64,000 nucleotides of DNA, taken from assembly GCA_033032175.1 (NCBI GenBank), contig CM065328.1, positions 12,400,690-12,464,689 of the forward strand. Reading direction: 5' to 3'. The notes beneath the pieces were generated by a model. It was not told where the DNA came from and searched no databases. It was given only the letters and a program-made list of their open reading frames with translations. Source of the DNA: Saturnia japonica. Taxonomy: Eukaryota; Arthropoda; Insecta; Lepidoptera; Saturniidae. Shown here piece after piece: positions 1 to 12,680 of this stretch (its first letter is position 1; each line of letters begins with the position of its first letter). Made by a program: the position numbers and the translations under genes.

Positions 1-1764
1 ATTAAGTTTACTGTTCAAACTAAATTTCACTTTTGAGAATGCAGACAAGCCATTCGTTTACAAAAATATTTAGTTTTCTGTTTAGGTAGTATTGAGTTAT
101 GAATTTTTAATGTATACAAATAGCATTTATTAATCCAGTTTATAATAATTCACAAACAACATTAATCCAGTGCCCACAGAGATTTAAAAAAAACATAACC
201 CAACGTCAATCACAATCGTACATCGGCGCCACTTTTTATACACAAACCAACGGCAAAGATGAATTCACTAAAATAACTCGCGTATGTTTACCTTTTCACC
301 CTTCCATTTCTCGCGACCAAAATATAGAATTACCCATAAACAAATATACAATTTTACAAATGACACTATAAAATTCATAACCTATAAGTCCTATCACGTA
401 AAAATTAGGGAACAAAATCGAACGTTCTCGTCGAATATTACGATAGGGGATTGGTAAATTGAATTTGTCGGCATGCACTCTGATGTGCCGAAGAGAAAAC
501 AAGCCGGGTTTGACTGAGCATTATGTATTTTGGCGCCAAAACAAACGTCAGTTTGACAGCGCGGCGGGCGGCGGGAACCTGATATGTCTATGGTAATGTT
601 TGTTTCCGTTTACACCCGGCCGGATAAGCGGGTTTTCGATTACTGTTTTTTTGTACATATTTATTCTTAACTAGATTCTTCCAGCGACGTCCACCGTTTT
701 TTCAGTTAATTAACACAAGTTCTAATTATTGTTAGGGATACCTACTTATTTATCAAAAGGTTTATATTAATATTATTAAACATAAATTTGATGATCCAGC
801 CTTTCTCGCACTAAACAAGAGGTTTGCTATAAGTATGTGTAGGCTTAGTGTATATTGGTGGACAGCCAAGTTTTTGTAGGTCTCGCAGAGCACCATTTTA
901 TTAATAAAGAATTTACTTCATCTTACTGTAATTAGAGAAATATCACACTAAACATTAAACAACGGAGGCGTTGAAATAAAATGAGTAATATACAGTAAAA
1001 TAAAGTGTATCTACACATTAAAAAATGGGTGCGTGTACTTATGTACGCGCGTGAGAAGTTATACTTCTTTGGCATCATTAAAAAATAGTTTTTAATTGCA
1101 TGCAAATAATTAATTACAATAAAATAATAGAAGGATTGGAAAAGGATAATCAACAAAGTTCATTTTAAATTTGAAAAATTAAATAAATAAATATTTATTT
1201 TCTTACATTAAGTCTAACATAAATTGTCTTATTATTCGAATTGTATTTTTAATTAAATGAGGTCCACTTCCATAGTATCTTCCGGTAATGTCTGAATCGG
1301 AACTTATATAATTAATATACCTATATATATAATTATTAAAAACCAAATTTAGAGAATAATAAATATATAAGACATAATTTGTACTAAATATTATAAGATT
1401 CTTAATTTTAAATGTTTATTATTGATTATTTAACATTTTAAAAATAAATGTAATAATAAATTCAAAAATTGAATTTAAGGTTGGTCATTTTTTAAATATT
1501 TTTATTGATTTCTTAATTTAATATTCACTTTTCATTTTTATCAAAAAAAAATCATTAAATTTATTTAGTTATTTTTATAAATATTTATTATTTATTCAAT
1601 TTAATAGCAAATATTAAAAATTAATGTTATAATTTGATGTTCAATTTTAATTTTTATCACAAACTTTTTATTAAATGTTTTATTAAATTTATTTCTTTAT
1701 TTTGTAAATATTAAATAACCAATAATAAGTATTTAACATTAATAATTTAATAATATTTAGTGTT
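1..1764. repeat. Left copy of a 1.77-kb direct duplication
   Basis: This stretch is repeated almost base for base at 2506-4272, with only scattered substitutions and short A-run length differences. The two copies start 2505 bp apart. The similarity ends abruptly near 1764, where copy 1 passes into a LINE fragment and copy 2 into unrelated AT-rich DNA. The left limit is the window edge, so the unit may be longer. It contains a GC-rich patch (about 550-620) with an E2F-like palindrome. The rest is very AT-rich. No convincing coding exon is seen; a 68-codon minus-strand ORF at 296-502 is the same in both copies but resembles no family I recognise. Confidence 0.9.
513..541 (-). promoter_or_regulatory. 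Putative E2F-type core promoter, copy 1
   Basis: A perfect 14-bp palindrome TTTTGGCGCCAAAA at 528-541 contains the E2F/DP core. Eleven bases away, reading on the minus strand, is TCAGT (517-513), the arthropod initiator consensus. A GC-rich patch lies behind it (about 550-620). Transcription would run leftwards, towards a donor-like AAAAG|GTAAAC near 284. That this is a working promoter is inferred from the motif arrangement. The same arrangement recurs in copy 2. Confidence 0.4.
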
Positions 1765-1767
1765 AAT

Positions 1768-2140
1768 TACTCTTTTCCAACAGAGTAGGCAGAGACTACA
1801 TCTTTTCACGCACGCTTGTCGGCTTAGAGTAGGTACTCTTGACCTGAACTATCTTCAGAAAGTCTCCGAATTTATCGTGAAACGTTCATCTAGGGTTTCA
1901 CCTTCCAACGCTCCCAATCATACTGTCCTTATAAATTTGTTTAGTCATTCTTCTTTCATTCATCCCCTCAACATGCCCAAACCATCTAAGCATCTATTTC
2001 TCAATCCGTGTCACTATATCTTCTTTCACACCACAAAGCTCTCTTATAACACCATTTCTTATCCTGTCACTTAATTTCGCTCCTAACAAACCTCTTAGCG
2101 CTCTCATTTCTACTGCATTTATGGTACTTCCATGCTTTTA
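1768..2140 (-). mobile_element. LINE reverse-transcriptase C-terminal fragment
   Basis: The minus strand encodes a degenerate tail of a non-LTR retrotransposon polyprotein. The segment reading [15 protein letters not shown] is the usual post-RT motif of lepidopteran endonuclease/reverse-transcriptase elements. A second copy of the same family is at 59890-60250. Stops and frameshifts make it a dead fragment. It lies exactly between the two copies of the 1.77-kb duplication. Confidence 0.7.
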
Positions 2141-2505
2141 TTTTAAATCTTAAAATATTGAAAAAGTACAAAATAAATAATTATTCACAAAAATATATAT
2201 AAGTGACAGAAATGCCTTTGTCTTGTTTTTTTACTCTTCTATAAAATATCTATGTATAAAGTATATTATTTTATGAGATGTAAGTATTTTTTATAACTGA
2301 TTTGGAAGAAAAAAACTACAATCCTATCAGTCGGAGAAATGCTAGCAACCCTAAATTTACATCCTGTCAATAATTTGAGTATATAATGAACGGATTATCT
2401 AATATATATAACTGTAGATGGTCTAGTTTGATATAATCTGCTATTATTGTTAACAAATTATGAGATCGATGCAAGAAAATACGATTATTTTTTATTTACT
2501 TAAGT
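2141..2505. other. AT-rich spacer between the duplicated copies
   Basis: Low-complexity AT-rich DNA that separates the LINE fragment from the second copy. I see no gene or recognisable element in it. It belongs to the 2505-bp repeat period but has no counterpart after copy 2. Confidence 0.5.
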
Positions 2506-4272
2506 ATTAAGTTTACTGTTCAAACTAAATTTCACTTTTGAGAATGCAGACAAGCCATTCGTTTACAAAAATATTTAATTTTATGTTTAGGTAGTAATGA
2601 GTTATGAATTTTTAATGCATACAAATAGCATTTAGTAATCCAGTTTATAATAATTCACAAACAACATTAATCCAGTGCCCACAGAGATTTAAAAAAAAAA
2701 ACATAACCCAACGTCAATCACAATCGTACATCGGCGCCACTTTTTATACACAAACCAACGGCAAAGATGAATTCACTAAAATAACTCGCGTATGTTTACC
2801 TTTTCACCCTTCCATTTCTCGCGACCAAAATATAGAATTACCCATAAACAAATATACAATTTTACAAATGACACTATAAAATTCATAACCTATAAGTCCT
2901 ATCACGTAAAAATTAGGGAACAAAATCGAACGTTCTCGTCGAATATTACGATAGGGGATTGGTAAATTGAATTTGTCGGCATGCACTCTGATGTGCCGAA
3001 GAGAAAACAAGCCGGGTTTGACTGAGCATTATGTATTTTGGCGCCAAAACAAACGTCAGTTTGACAGCGCGGCGGGCGGCGGGAACCTGATATGTCTATG
3101 GTAATGTTTGTTTCCGTTTACACCCGGCCGGATAAGCGGGTTTTCGATTACTGTTTTTTTGTACATATTTATTCTTAACTAGATTCTTCCAGCGACGTCC
3201 ACCGTTTTTTCAGTTAATTAACACAAGTTCTAATTATTGTTAGGGATACCTACTTATTTATCAAAAGGTTTATATTAATATTATTAAACATAAATTTGAT
3301 GATCCAGCTTTTCTCGCACTAAAAAAGAGGTTTGCTATAAGTATGTGTAGGCTTAGTGTATATTGGTGGACAGCCAAGTTTTTGTAGGTCTCGCAGAGCA
3401 CCATTTTATTAATAAAGAATTTACTTCATCTTACTGTAATTAGAGAAATATCACACTAAACATTAAACAACGGAGGCGTTGAAATAAAATGAGTAATATA
3501 CAGTAAAATAAAGTGTATCTACACATTAAAAAATGGGTGCGTGTACTTATGTACGCGCGTGAGAAGTTATACTTCTTTGGCATCATTAAAAAATAGTTTT
3601 TAATTGCATGCAAATAATTAATTACAATAAAATAATAGAAGGATTGGAAAAAAATAATCAACAAAGTTCATTTTAAATTTGAAAAATTAAATAAATAAAT
3701 ATTTATTTTCTTACATTAAGTCTAACATAAATTGTCTTATTATTCGAATTGTATTTTTAATTAAATGAGGTCCACTTCCATAGTATCTTCCGGTAATGTC
3801 TGAATCGGAACTTATATAATTAATATACCTATATATATAATTATTAAAAACCAAATTTAGAGAATAATAAATATATAAGACATAATTTGTACTAAATATT
3901 ATAAGATTCTTAATTTTAAATGTTTATTATTGATTATTTAATATTTTAAAAATAAATGTAATAATAAATTCAAAAATTGAATTTAAGGTTGGTCATTTTT
4001 GAAATATTTTTATTGATTTCTTAATTTAATATTCACTTTTCATTTTTATCAAAAAAAATTCATTAAATTTATTTAGTTATTTTTATAAATATTTATTATT
4101 TATTCAATTTAATAGCAAATATTAAAAATTAATATTATTATTTGATGTTCAATTTTAATTTTTATCACAAACTTTTTATTAAATGTTTTATTAAATTTAT
4201 TTCTTTATTTTGTAAATATTAAATAACCAATAATAAGTATTTAACATTAATAATTTAATAATATTTAGTGTT
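2506..4272. repeat. Right copy of the 1.77-kb direct duplication
   Basis: Begins with the same bases as window position 1 and follows copy 1 to about 4272, with a handful of differences (for example a longer A run near 2690). The very low divergence points either to a recent tandem duplication or to an unmerged haplotype in the assembly. Confidence 0.9.
3021..3049 (-). promoter_or_regulatory. Putative E2F-type core promoter, copy 2
   Basis: Same arrangement as copy 1: TTTTGGCGCCAAAA at 3036-3049 and an initiator TCAGT (minus strand) at 3025-3021, spaced identically. Confidence 0.4.
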
Positions 4273-5100
4273 GATTATATTAAATAAAAGTATTTTAATT
4301 TATATCAATTAATAATACATACGGATAGTTAACCTCAATTATATTGGACCACTTGAAAAAGTATATAAGCACAATTTTTTTCACTAATATTCACAAATAG
4401 TAAGTAATATCAATCAAAATATTCAATTTAAATCACTGCTGAATATAATTTATTAGCACATATATAATTCGCACTTGTATGAAACTAAAACACGTGTTGG
4501 GAATGTATAAACTAGAAACATGTTGATAAATATTATAAATATGAAAACAGTGATCAGAGGTGACGAGCGTACCAACATGCGCGACTAATATCGAGGTTCA
4601 ATTTCTATTTTGTTGGTAGCTTTTTTTTCGAGATTTAATGAGCGGTTAAGCAGACAACTTCATACTGTTAATTTTGTGTCACAGATGCGCGCGCATCTTA
4701 AAATTTCACTCTCATCATTTTTTCATAACACGCCTAAAGAAGTATAACTTCAATTAAAAAAAAACTACATATTTAATTGTAAAAAAAAATTGCTTTTACA
4801 AAATTTGGGTTTAAAATTCAAATTAAAAAATGCAAAATAATACAGTTATGTACATCAATTTATATGTTCTATAGTAGATTATATTTAATTCATATGTGTT
4901 TAATTTTTTATTTGATTTTTATTTGCTTCTTTGAAATAATACAAAACTCTTTTTTTATTTTTAATAATTAAAATACCTACTGGTAAGGTAAGTAGGTACC
5001 TTAGTTAATTTAATTTCTTTGAGTGTATGTGTCAAAATGCAAAATTAATCCTTTGTTAGTACGCGTGTGTTTTGTGTCAATCTGTCTTGTTTATCGTATA
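4273..5100. other. AT-rich non-coding DNA
   Basis: I see no gene or recognisable mobile element. Short A and T runs dominate. Confidence 0.5.
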
Positions 5101-5168
5101 CTAGCTGACCCGCGCGACTTCGTACGCGTCACGTAATGGAAGCTCTCAAAAATAAATAAATTTCCATT
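5101..5168 (-). mobile_element. Helitron 3' end fragment
   Basis: Begins (as read on the + strand) with A|CTAG followed by CTGACCCGCGCGACTTCG. This is the reverse complement of the terminal hairpin plus CTAG 3' end of lepidopteran non-autonomous Helitrons. The body is missing. Confidence 0.55.
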
Positions 5169-5644
5169 AGTATAAATTCTACAGTATACCGAACATTTGG
5201 CAACTAAATTTTATAATGTGTAGCTATTTGTCACTATTTAACATATTTGACATTGGCGAAATCGTTGTTTACACAGGCATATAGCCAAAATTTAAAAAAA
5301 AGTACACGTGTGGATATTTATGTTATGTTTATACAATGTGCGCCGAACATTGTATTTTGTAATATCGCATAAGTCTCCGGATCATAGATTTAAGAGATAT
5401 TACAATCGAAATTGTTAGGAAGGAATCACCAGGATATCACTATACGTATTTGCGATTGCAAACGCGAAGATAATTATTAATTTCCTTAATTAATGGTTTA
5501 TATGCGCGTTTATTTAAAGTTTCCTTTCCATCAACCAATTATTGACAAAATCAGACAAATGCGAGGCAGATTCAATCACACGCACTACATTTTTTTTATT
5601 TCAGTTAAATATTTATCAAAAAAATGTTTTCTCGTTTATTCAAT

Positions 5645-5895
5645 TCGGAAGCCATAGCGCGAAATATGCGGGACGTGAGTTCGAATCCCTGCAATGAGCC
5701 TGATCGCCCGGTGAAGGAAAACATCGTGATGAAATCATAACTTGATGGTAACGCTCCTTCTAATGCCCGCCTGATTAGCTACCGCCATCAAGTTGAAAAA
5801 TTTGTCGTCAAGCACCAACAGGTGCGCTCGTGCCACCATCTTGGGCCACATCGTCACTTAGGATCAGGTGAGATTGTGATCACAAACTAAACCTA
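5645..5895 (+). mobile_element. tRNA-derived SINE, family B
   Basis: A pol III B box (GAGTTCGAATCCC, 5677-5689) lies near the 5' end. The body ends with a conserved tail containing CACTTAGGATCAGGTGAGAT. The A box region is eroded. Other copies: 16005-16222 (minus), 51100-51285 (minus), 53367-53635 (plus), and a fragment at 57538-57640 (minus). Confidence 0.7.
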
Positions 5896-6036
5896 TATCG
5901 AAAAGAAAAATTCGACTCACGCTTGTCCCTTTTTTTATTTGTCGTTTTACTTTGGAGTGTTTGCACTATAATCACAAGTTTGATGCTTTTATATCTTACT
6001 GTTTTTACGATAGAGCAAAACAAACAAAAATGAAAT

Positions 6037-6358
6037 ACGTCAAGGAAAAGCTATCGGTACCTTTTTAAGTGTAGGTATAGCGTGCACGGAAGACTGTGAG
6101 ATTTGGCATGGTTAAAGTTTATATGGAGAAGAAGCGCAGATAGCTAAAATTTATCTGTAATATCTGTTACTAATATATTAAATTAAATTAATTAATACTG
6201 CGAATACTAATCTGACCGGTGCCATTGAACTTAGATCCCCAAATATTAACATTGTCCGTCAACTTGTTTAGGTTCATGAATACTGCAAATGTCAAACAGA
6301 AAATAGTCTATAATCAAAAAGTCGTCAGTCGAATTTCGATCTTATAGGCGATCGCTAG
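6037..6358 (+). mobile_element. Non-autonomous Helitron, family X
   Basis: Shares its length with 9176-9547, 21985-22933, 52088-52450 and 61324-61695. The 3' end shows a hairpin-forming GTCGAATTTCGAT segment, then GCGATCGCTAG followed by T, matching the Helitron rule of hairpin plus CTRR inserted before T. The 5' TC terminus is lost here. No ORF. Confidence 0.6.
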
Positions 6359-7189
6359 TTTAGATAACTACCTACAAATGATAAACAAAGGAAGCTCTTA
6401 GTAATAACGGGAAGAGCTCTTAGTTGACTTCCTAAGGATGTTCCGATATAAACAACCAACTGAATATTTATTATCATTTCTTAATGAGTAGATCCGCTTA
6501 ATTGATCGGTTGTTTTCATTTGAAATTGTTTTGAATATGCGTTAAAATGGTGGAAATAATGACTTGTGACATTAAACAATTGAAAAGTGTAATAAAGTTT
6601 CACTAATTCACTATTTCGTTCGTTTATTAATTCTATCATTCACTCATTCAGGTATTCTTTACTTCGTTCATTAAATCATTCATCATAACTAAATAATTGT
6701 TGTTGTTTTTAGCAGGGTCTTAATTTGTCATCTTTTGATTTTTACTCATAAACTTAAGTATAAGTATGTAATTTAACCAATTATGTCATATTGGTGCCAT
6801 TTTACGTGATGTAGTTTGGTTATTCTGCCCATGTGAAGTGGATTATAAATGCTGGCCACAAAAACTCGCCTAAACTAAGAGACCCATCAAATCTTTAGAC
6901 CATTGTTACATATCTACGTGACATTGGCATATTCCACGAGTTCCCACTTTGATATATAAAAATAATTATGACGTCACAGGATCATAATGCTGCATTCTTG
7001 TGGCGTATTTTTTTTTATCTATATAAAAAATATTTGAAATCACTTTATACGGTGTAAATTTTTTTTTGTTCTATGTATTATTATCAACATATAAAGTGTT
7101 TAAAACAATTTTTCCAAAGGTGTCTAAACCTCGATGATGTATAGACAAGCGAGATAGGGCAAACTTCTTTCTATTCGGGGCAGTTCGAC

Positions 7190-7400
7190 TGGTGGAACAC
7201 CTCCACCCTGCAGAAGATCGCAGCCAAATAACCTTGTGTCGTCTACCTGCGGTAAGAGAAGTTACCAGAGATCCTTGTGAAAAGGGTTTCTAAGTCGGGA
7301 ATGCGCTAGTGACACCTCTGGTATTACAATCGCCCATAAGCTACGGTAACCGCTTACCATCAGGTGGGTTGGCTTGTTTGCCATACGTTGTCATAACATA
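7190..7400 (+). mobile_element. LINE 3'-tail fragment
   Basis: Contains the segments CTGGTGGAACACCTCCACCC and GGTAACCGCTTACCATCAGG, which recur at 10055-10405. This is a common lepidopteran LINE 3' end, heavily decayed. No coding remains are trusted. Confidence 0.55.
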
Positions 7401-8869
7401 AGAAGAATATTCATGTGAAGCTTTCGACAAACAGAAAAACATTTTTAAATAGGCAGTCTGTAAACAGTTGTGGGTAAGATGAGAATCATGGGTCGTATCG
7501 TGTTTCGCTAATTGCAAGGGCGTGACCCAGCACCGCGCCGCACCGCCCGGGAAGCTGCTGAGATTCGTCCCGGGTTTGTTGTTTTAGTATCTTTTACCCT
7601 TTTACAATGTACTACCTAATACCCGTGGCTTTCATCGGGATTTTTACCTATACTTACTTAAAAAGTTCTATACATGAATATCGATTGTCTACTATGTGTA
7701 TAGTGGCCACAAGCTAATTAGTTAATCCTTTATCTAGTAATTGAGTGTAAAGGGGGGGGGGGGGAAATAATATCCTAGTAAAACTGGTAAGGCTGTACCT
7801 ACAACCCGATTGAGTCGAAATATAGTGGAAAGCCCGTCATATTGCTTGCCGCGATTCGAGATTCTAGTCCAATTAATTTCATAATGAACTTAACTATAAA
7901 AGTTTTAAAATTGTTTTCGAAAAGATATCTAATTCTATTGAATGAAGAATTCTTGTATATATTTACCTTTATATTATATATATATATATATACATCCCGG
8001 AAGCTGTGTGGTAATTAACGTATGCAAAAATGCTTTTACAGTGGCAATACATATGTACAATTCATTTCTCGGAAGTGTCTCCAACGATTTGGACGAAACT
8101 GAAACTTTGTATTTAGATAATGCATTAGATTCCAAGTTTACCTAGATAACTGTTTTTTTCTTGGAAGACGCCGAGCGCTGCCCCATCTTCCATATATTAT
8201 TATGAAACATAATCATACAGTAAATCATATGTACTTACGTAAGATGCATCCGTCTAAATAATTAGAAGAACTAACGTATCCCCTATTAATCAGCACTTTT
8301 TTACGCGTTTTTTAAACCTCGCTCTTTATGCCGACATAAAACGTAAACTTAACTTCTCCTACTGTTGAATTAAACTACATTTTACAGACAGTAAACTTGT
8401 AACATGAATAATTAATATTAAAATGATTTAGGGGTTTAATTTTTAATTAAATTCTACTTATCATTCATCGTAGTTTGTGATGCTTGTAATTCTAAGTTAT
8501 CTGTTTAGTTGTAAACTAAAATTTAGTTGTTAAAGATTTTATTACCTACTTTGTAAAATATACCACATTCATATCTACAGTGGGGATCAGAACTTTATTC
8601 AGAAAGGTAGTTAATAATTGTAAGCATAGTATGGGCATCCGTTGACGAGCGATAGGGGAATAATTTAAAAGTTTATGTGTTCATTAAAAAAATGTTATGA
8701 AAAAATATAATTAATATGTACGACGAGGCGCTAACTAATACAAATGTTTACCATGGCAAAGGTTAAATAGTTTACATTTTATATTCTTTATTGTGCGAAA
8801 AATTCGGCTTGGTCGCCTATATATCAGTCGGTCAACTAATTTCTGTAATCTATATAAATAACAAGAAAA
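7401..8869. other. Non-coding stretch with GC island, G run and TA microsatellite
   Basis: A GC-rich island (about 7505-7575) stands out in AT-rich DNA. A 13-G run is at 7752-7764 and a TA microsatellite is near 7974-7993. No gene or classified element is seen. Confidence 0.45.
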
Positions 8870-9115
8870 ATTTTAACAAAAAAGAAAACCAACTCAGAGA
8901 TTATGAGAAGTTCTCTGGTGTATTTCCAAGTTGAGGGTTCAAAGCCAATTAAACTGTGAGCACCCTTGAGATATCCCCTTTCCAACGGAAAAAGAAATAA
9001 TCATTCACTCATTCAACATAAATAAAGAAATTATGCGTGAGCACCCATTAAAAAAATACATTCGAAATGATAACCTCCTTTTTTGAAATCGGTTAAAAAT
9101 TAAATTAGAGTTATT
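8870..9115 (-). repeat. Interspersed repeat, family Z
   Basis: Reverse-complement copy of a family recognised by a 'GACTTC...AAAGGAGG' head and a 'GGATAGGGGATACCTCAAGG' segment. Other copies are near 15590-15750, 25195-25320, 57150-57370 and 63115-63245. It has no ORF. Its class is uncertain. Confidence 0.55.
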
Positions 9116-9175
9116 GATTGGCAAGCGCGTCCCTTGAGAACGGCTGGATTTCTTTGGCTATTTTTTATTTTGAAA

Positions 9176-9547
9176 TCTATATAGGTATTAATTCATAGAG
9201 CAAAACCTTTCTACCCCTTTTTAAGCATATTACGTGCACGGAAGACTGTGAGATTTTGCATGGTTAAACTTTATATGGAGAAGGAGTGCAGAAAGTTATA
9301 ATTTATCTATAATATCTAATTACTAATATATTAAATAAAATAAATTAATACTGCGAATCCTAAACCCGACCAGTGCCATTAAACTTAGACCCCCTAAAAT
9401 ATTGACATTGTCAATCAACGAAAAGTGACAGCAAGGGATGTAGATAATACTCATTGTGTAGGTTCATGAATACTGCAAATGTCAAACAGAAAATAGTCTA
9501 TGACCAAAAAGTCGCTCGTTGAATTTCGACCTTAGAGCGATCGCTAG
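9176..9547 (+). mobile_element. Non-autonomous Helitron, family X (full length)
   Basis: Starts A|TCTATATAGG at 9176 and ends GCGATCGCTAG|T at 9547, as expected for a Helitron (5' TC, 3' CTRR, inserted between A and T). A TCGAATTTCGA inverted repeat precedes the end and can form the 3' hairpin. It is 372 bp long and has no ORF. Confidence 0.7.
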
Positions 9548-10054
9548 TGTTAGTAATGGTCCCAATAAGTGTTTTAAGGAGAGAAAATTTTTAAAAGTTT
9601 ACCAGAAACTAGACAATTTAGGAAAAACTGAAAATCCATTACTTAATTGTTTTATGAACTTAAAAGTATAATTCACGATTCGATAGATCGATATGCTTAA
9701 TTAATTTTTTGGTATGTTCGCTGTGCTCCTGCTGAGAGACAGGAACCTATTCGACCCCATGCAACTGTTCATTTATTGTATCAATTTGTTTGTTTTATTT
9801 AAACATTTGTATGTGTTGTGTTGGGTTATTGTCAAATAAATGCTTTTCTTTCTTCTTTCTTTCTTTCTCTTGGAAAAGTTTTCAGGAAAAGAAATGGAAT
9901 AGGTTGTGATGTGAGTCGATTTATTGACTTAAAGACGAGCGAGCTTTGTACGGTATCTTAAAAAAAAAAGAAGAAAAACCTCTCCAGTTAAACTTGGAAT
10001 GTAAAACATTATCTAATTACAACATTTCAAAATTTCTTTGTGTTTTTCTCACTA

Positions 10055-10405
10055 TTTTCGGCAATCCAACTGGTGGAATACCTCCACCCTGCAGAGGTTT
10101 CACAGCCAAATAAACTTGTGTTGTGTTCTTGCTGCGAGTAGGGTTTCCAGAGTTCCTTGGGGTAGGGGGTTCAAGTTGGGCAACGCGTTAATTTTAACTT
10201 TGGTATTACAGCAAGTCAGTGTGATCTCGATGTCTGTCGATGAAATTTATGTCACCGACGGTCACCGTTGTTTGTAGGTCGTATTGAACTGACCATAAGG
10301 AGCTGAACGGTCATTTTGCTTAGCTAGTATTAAAAAAAAACCGTCACAGATTACGGTAGCCGCTTACCATCAGGCGGGCCGTATGCTTGTTTGCCACCTT
10401 AGTAG
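10055..10405 (+). mobile_element. LINE 3'-tail fragment, interrupted
   Basis: Same tail as 7190-7400. About 115 bp of unrelated DNA (roughly 10212-10330) splits the 'GGTATTACAG' part from the 'CCGCTTACCATCAGG' part. A short ORF across it looks incidental. Confidence 0.5.
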
Positions 10406-11480
10406 TGAAATCATAAGGCCAAAACAACGTCTGCCAGGCCAGGCTACCATAGTAATATAGATTTACAGACTCGATGGTAAATATACCCTTTGTCAATATT
10501 TTACAAATTTACGTCACTAATCCGGTAAGATTTAGAGTAAATAACTAGATGCACTTTAACTCGTTTATTATTATTTTGATATCCAGTTAGCACGTACACG
10601 GCGGGAACTTAACGGAACTCCTAACAACCAATCAAAGTTGATCGTTAAGGATTATATTTTATATTTACAAAACAATTTATCTGCTTTATAAAGTTATTGG
10701 ATTAATGTGTTGTTAAAATTTACCTAAAGTGTCCGCTTCATATGAAATGGACTGCATGGTCGTTTCGTATTTACTTCATTTACATAGACAACTACATAAC
10801 CAATTTTAAGTGAATGGACGGTAATAAAAAACGAATATATTTTTTTTTCATTTATCGCATTTTGTACAATTTATTTGACACTAATCGAGAATGTGTCTTA
10901 GTTTTGAATTGTTCAAGACGAGACGCTTACCTACATAGACCATAAGCACAAACCGACAGATTTGTTGCAATATCTTTGTAAGCGAGGGTACTAGAAACTT
11001 CTAGTACTATTTTAATCTACCCCCTATTTTAAACGGATGGTATTAATACAGAACCTTCGCTGGCGTGCTTTCAACGGCACAACAATTTCGTCATTATAAT
11101 TAGGTACGTACTTAGTGCACGTACTTATGTTGGGTTCATGTAAAATTTATTAAATACTAACAACTTCCGTTACCATTCGGTGTATCCGGTTTGAATTATA
11201 TTGTAACGGAAGTTATTCGACGCGCCATCTGTTTATAGTTTTAATAAACAGAAATTGTAATATAAATCATTGTTGAATCGTGTTTATAGAATAACATTGT
11301 TTGTACGAGGTGTAAAAATGTAAAGATATTGTTTTGCTGATAGTAAGTCTGCGAACTTATGCTGCTTGTTAGAAGTGGGAAAGACCACGAAGTCTTTGCA
11401 CGCTCATAGCTAGGTGGACCATGTCTTACCCACTGATTTTTTTTACTTATTCCTACAATTGTAAAAGTTTATTTTTAACT
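10406..11480. other. Non-coding stretch with a perfect 12-bp inverted repeat
   Basis: No gene seen. AACTTCCGTTAC at 11162-11173 is mirrored by GTAACGGAAGTT at 11203-11214, with 29 bp between the arms. Confidence 0.5.
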
Positions 11481-11740
11481 GCCTCATTAGCCTAGTGGTC
11501 GTTAGCGCACTGCTATGATCGAGGTCCTAGGTTCGATTCTCAGGTCGAGCAAAGTGTTATTGGGTTTTTCTATGAAACTCTCAATAGCAGTTCGGAGTTT
11601 GGCTTTGTACCTGATTGATGGTAATAGGCTCGCCCCCTATTACATAGGTCCTAAAAACATACCCGGCGAATTGTGGGTATACGTTGGTACACTGCTGCCT
11701 AACCCTTCGGGAATACAGGCGTGATTGTATGTATGTATGT
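11481..11740 (+). mobile_element. tRNA-derived SINE, family A
   Basis: A pol III A box (TAGCCTAGTGG, 11488-11498) and B box (GGTTCGATTCT, 11530-11540) sit at tRNA-like spacing. The body continues through GAGCAAAGTGTTATTGGG and ends in a short GTAT repeat. A second copy is at 61775-61990. It should depend on a LINE partner for movement; none is identified here. Confidence 0.8.
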
Positions 11741-12394
11741 AAAAGTATTTGGGAGGCAAAGTCTGGTGAGAATTCTTTATTTATATTTTAATGTTCCTAA
11801 TTAATTCTTGAGTTGGGACCCACCCCTATCTTACACCGCTCATCATATTGCGATAAGAATTCAAGGTCCGCGCACCCATGAAGGTTACTAAAATAATACA
11901 AACTTTTTACAATAGATAGCGCGCTAGTCGTTTCAATAGTTTGGCGCCGTCTGCAGTGATGATAGCGGGGGTTATAAAAACATGTCACAGATAAATAATC
12001 GTCTTGATAAAGGGTAATTTAATTAATTGATTATATTATAATTAATAGTTTTTATCGAAGGGCTATGCATTTCGAAGAAGTTATCTTATCTATATTTATT
12101 TTATTAATAAATCTGTTGTTCTGTCTGTACATGTAAATTTGAATTGAACTTACTGTATATGGACACTTATTACGAATATGGCATTAAAAATAATGGCTGT
12201 CTGTCTTTTTGTTTTTTTTTTTTTTCAATTAAACTTTTTACCCGGAAGGACTGCTTCTTTGATAAACTATAAGAATTTTCCATAATGCTTCTTTAAAAAT
12301 TGTGAAAAAATATAGTAATTATATACAAGAATCGTAATATTATGAGTAAAAATAAAAATACGGGATGCAAAATTGTTACTGCGTAGCAAAAAAC

Positions 12395-12680
12395 GCGTGC
12401 GAATGAAGTGTCTATTTGAAATGTCAAAATGACAGCTTTTTAATACACGCATATGAAAGTATGTACGATATCTGTAACAAAAAAAAACCATTTTAAATTT
12501 TTTGCTTGTCTGTCTGTTTGTTCAGGGTAAAATCCGAAACGGTTGACCCGATTTTGACGTGTCTTTCACTGATAGATAGCCGATGTTATAAGGAGTAACT
12601 TAAGCTACTTTTATTTTACAAAAAGAATAAGGTCTCCGCGCAAATAAGAAAAAGCTGCTCACGATTAATCAATTTACTTA
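12395..12680 (+). mobile_element. Truncated non-autonomous Helitron (CTAG family)
   Basis: Carries the internal block GAAGTGTCTATTTGAAATGTC, then a GTCTGTCTG run and CCGAAACGGTTGACCCGATT, shared with 41372-41880, 53778-54100 and 55044-55814. The hairpin and CTAG end are missing. Confidence 0.55.

Noticed and set aside
296..502. 68-codon minus ORF repeated at 2804-3010
   Set aside because: Identical only because the whole block is duplicated. No recognisable domain; it more probably lies in a 5' untranslated exon, if transcribed.
10038..10277. 79-codon ORF
   Set aside because: Runs through a non-coding LINE 3' tail and into unrelated DNA.
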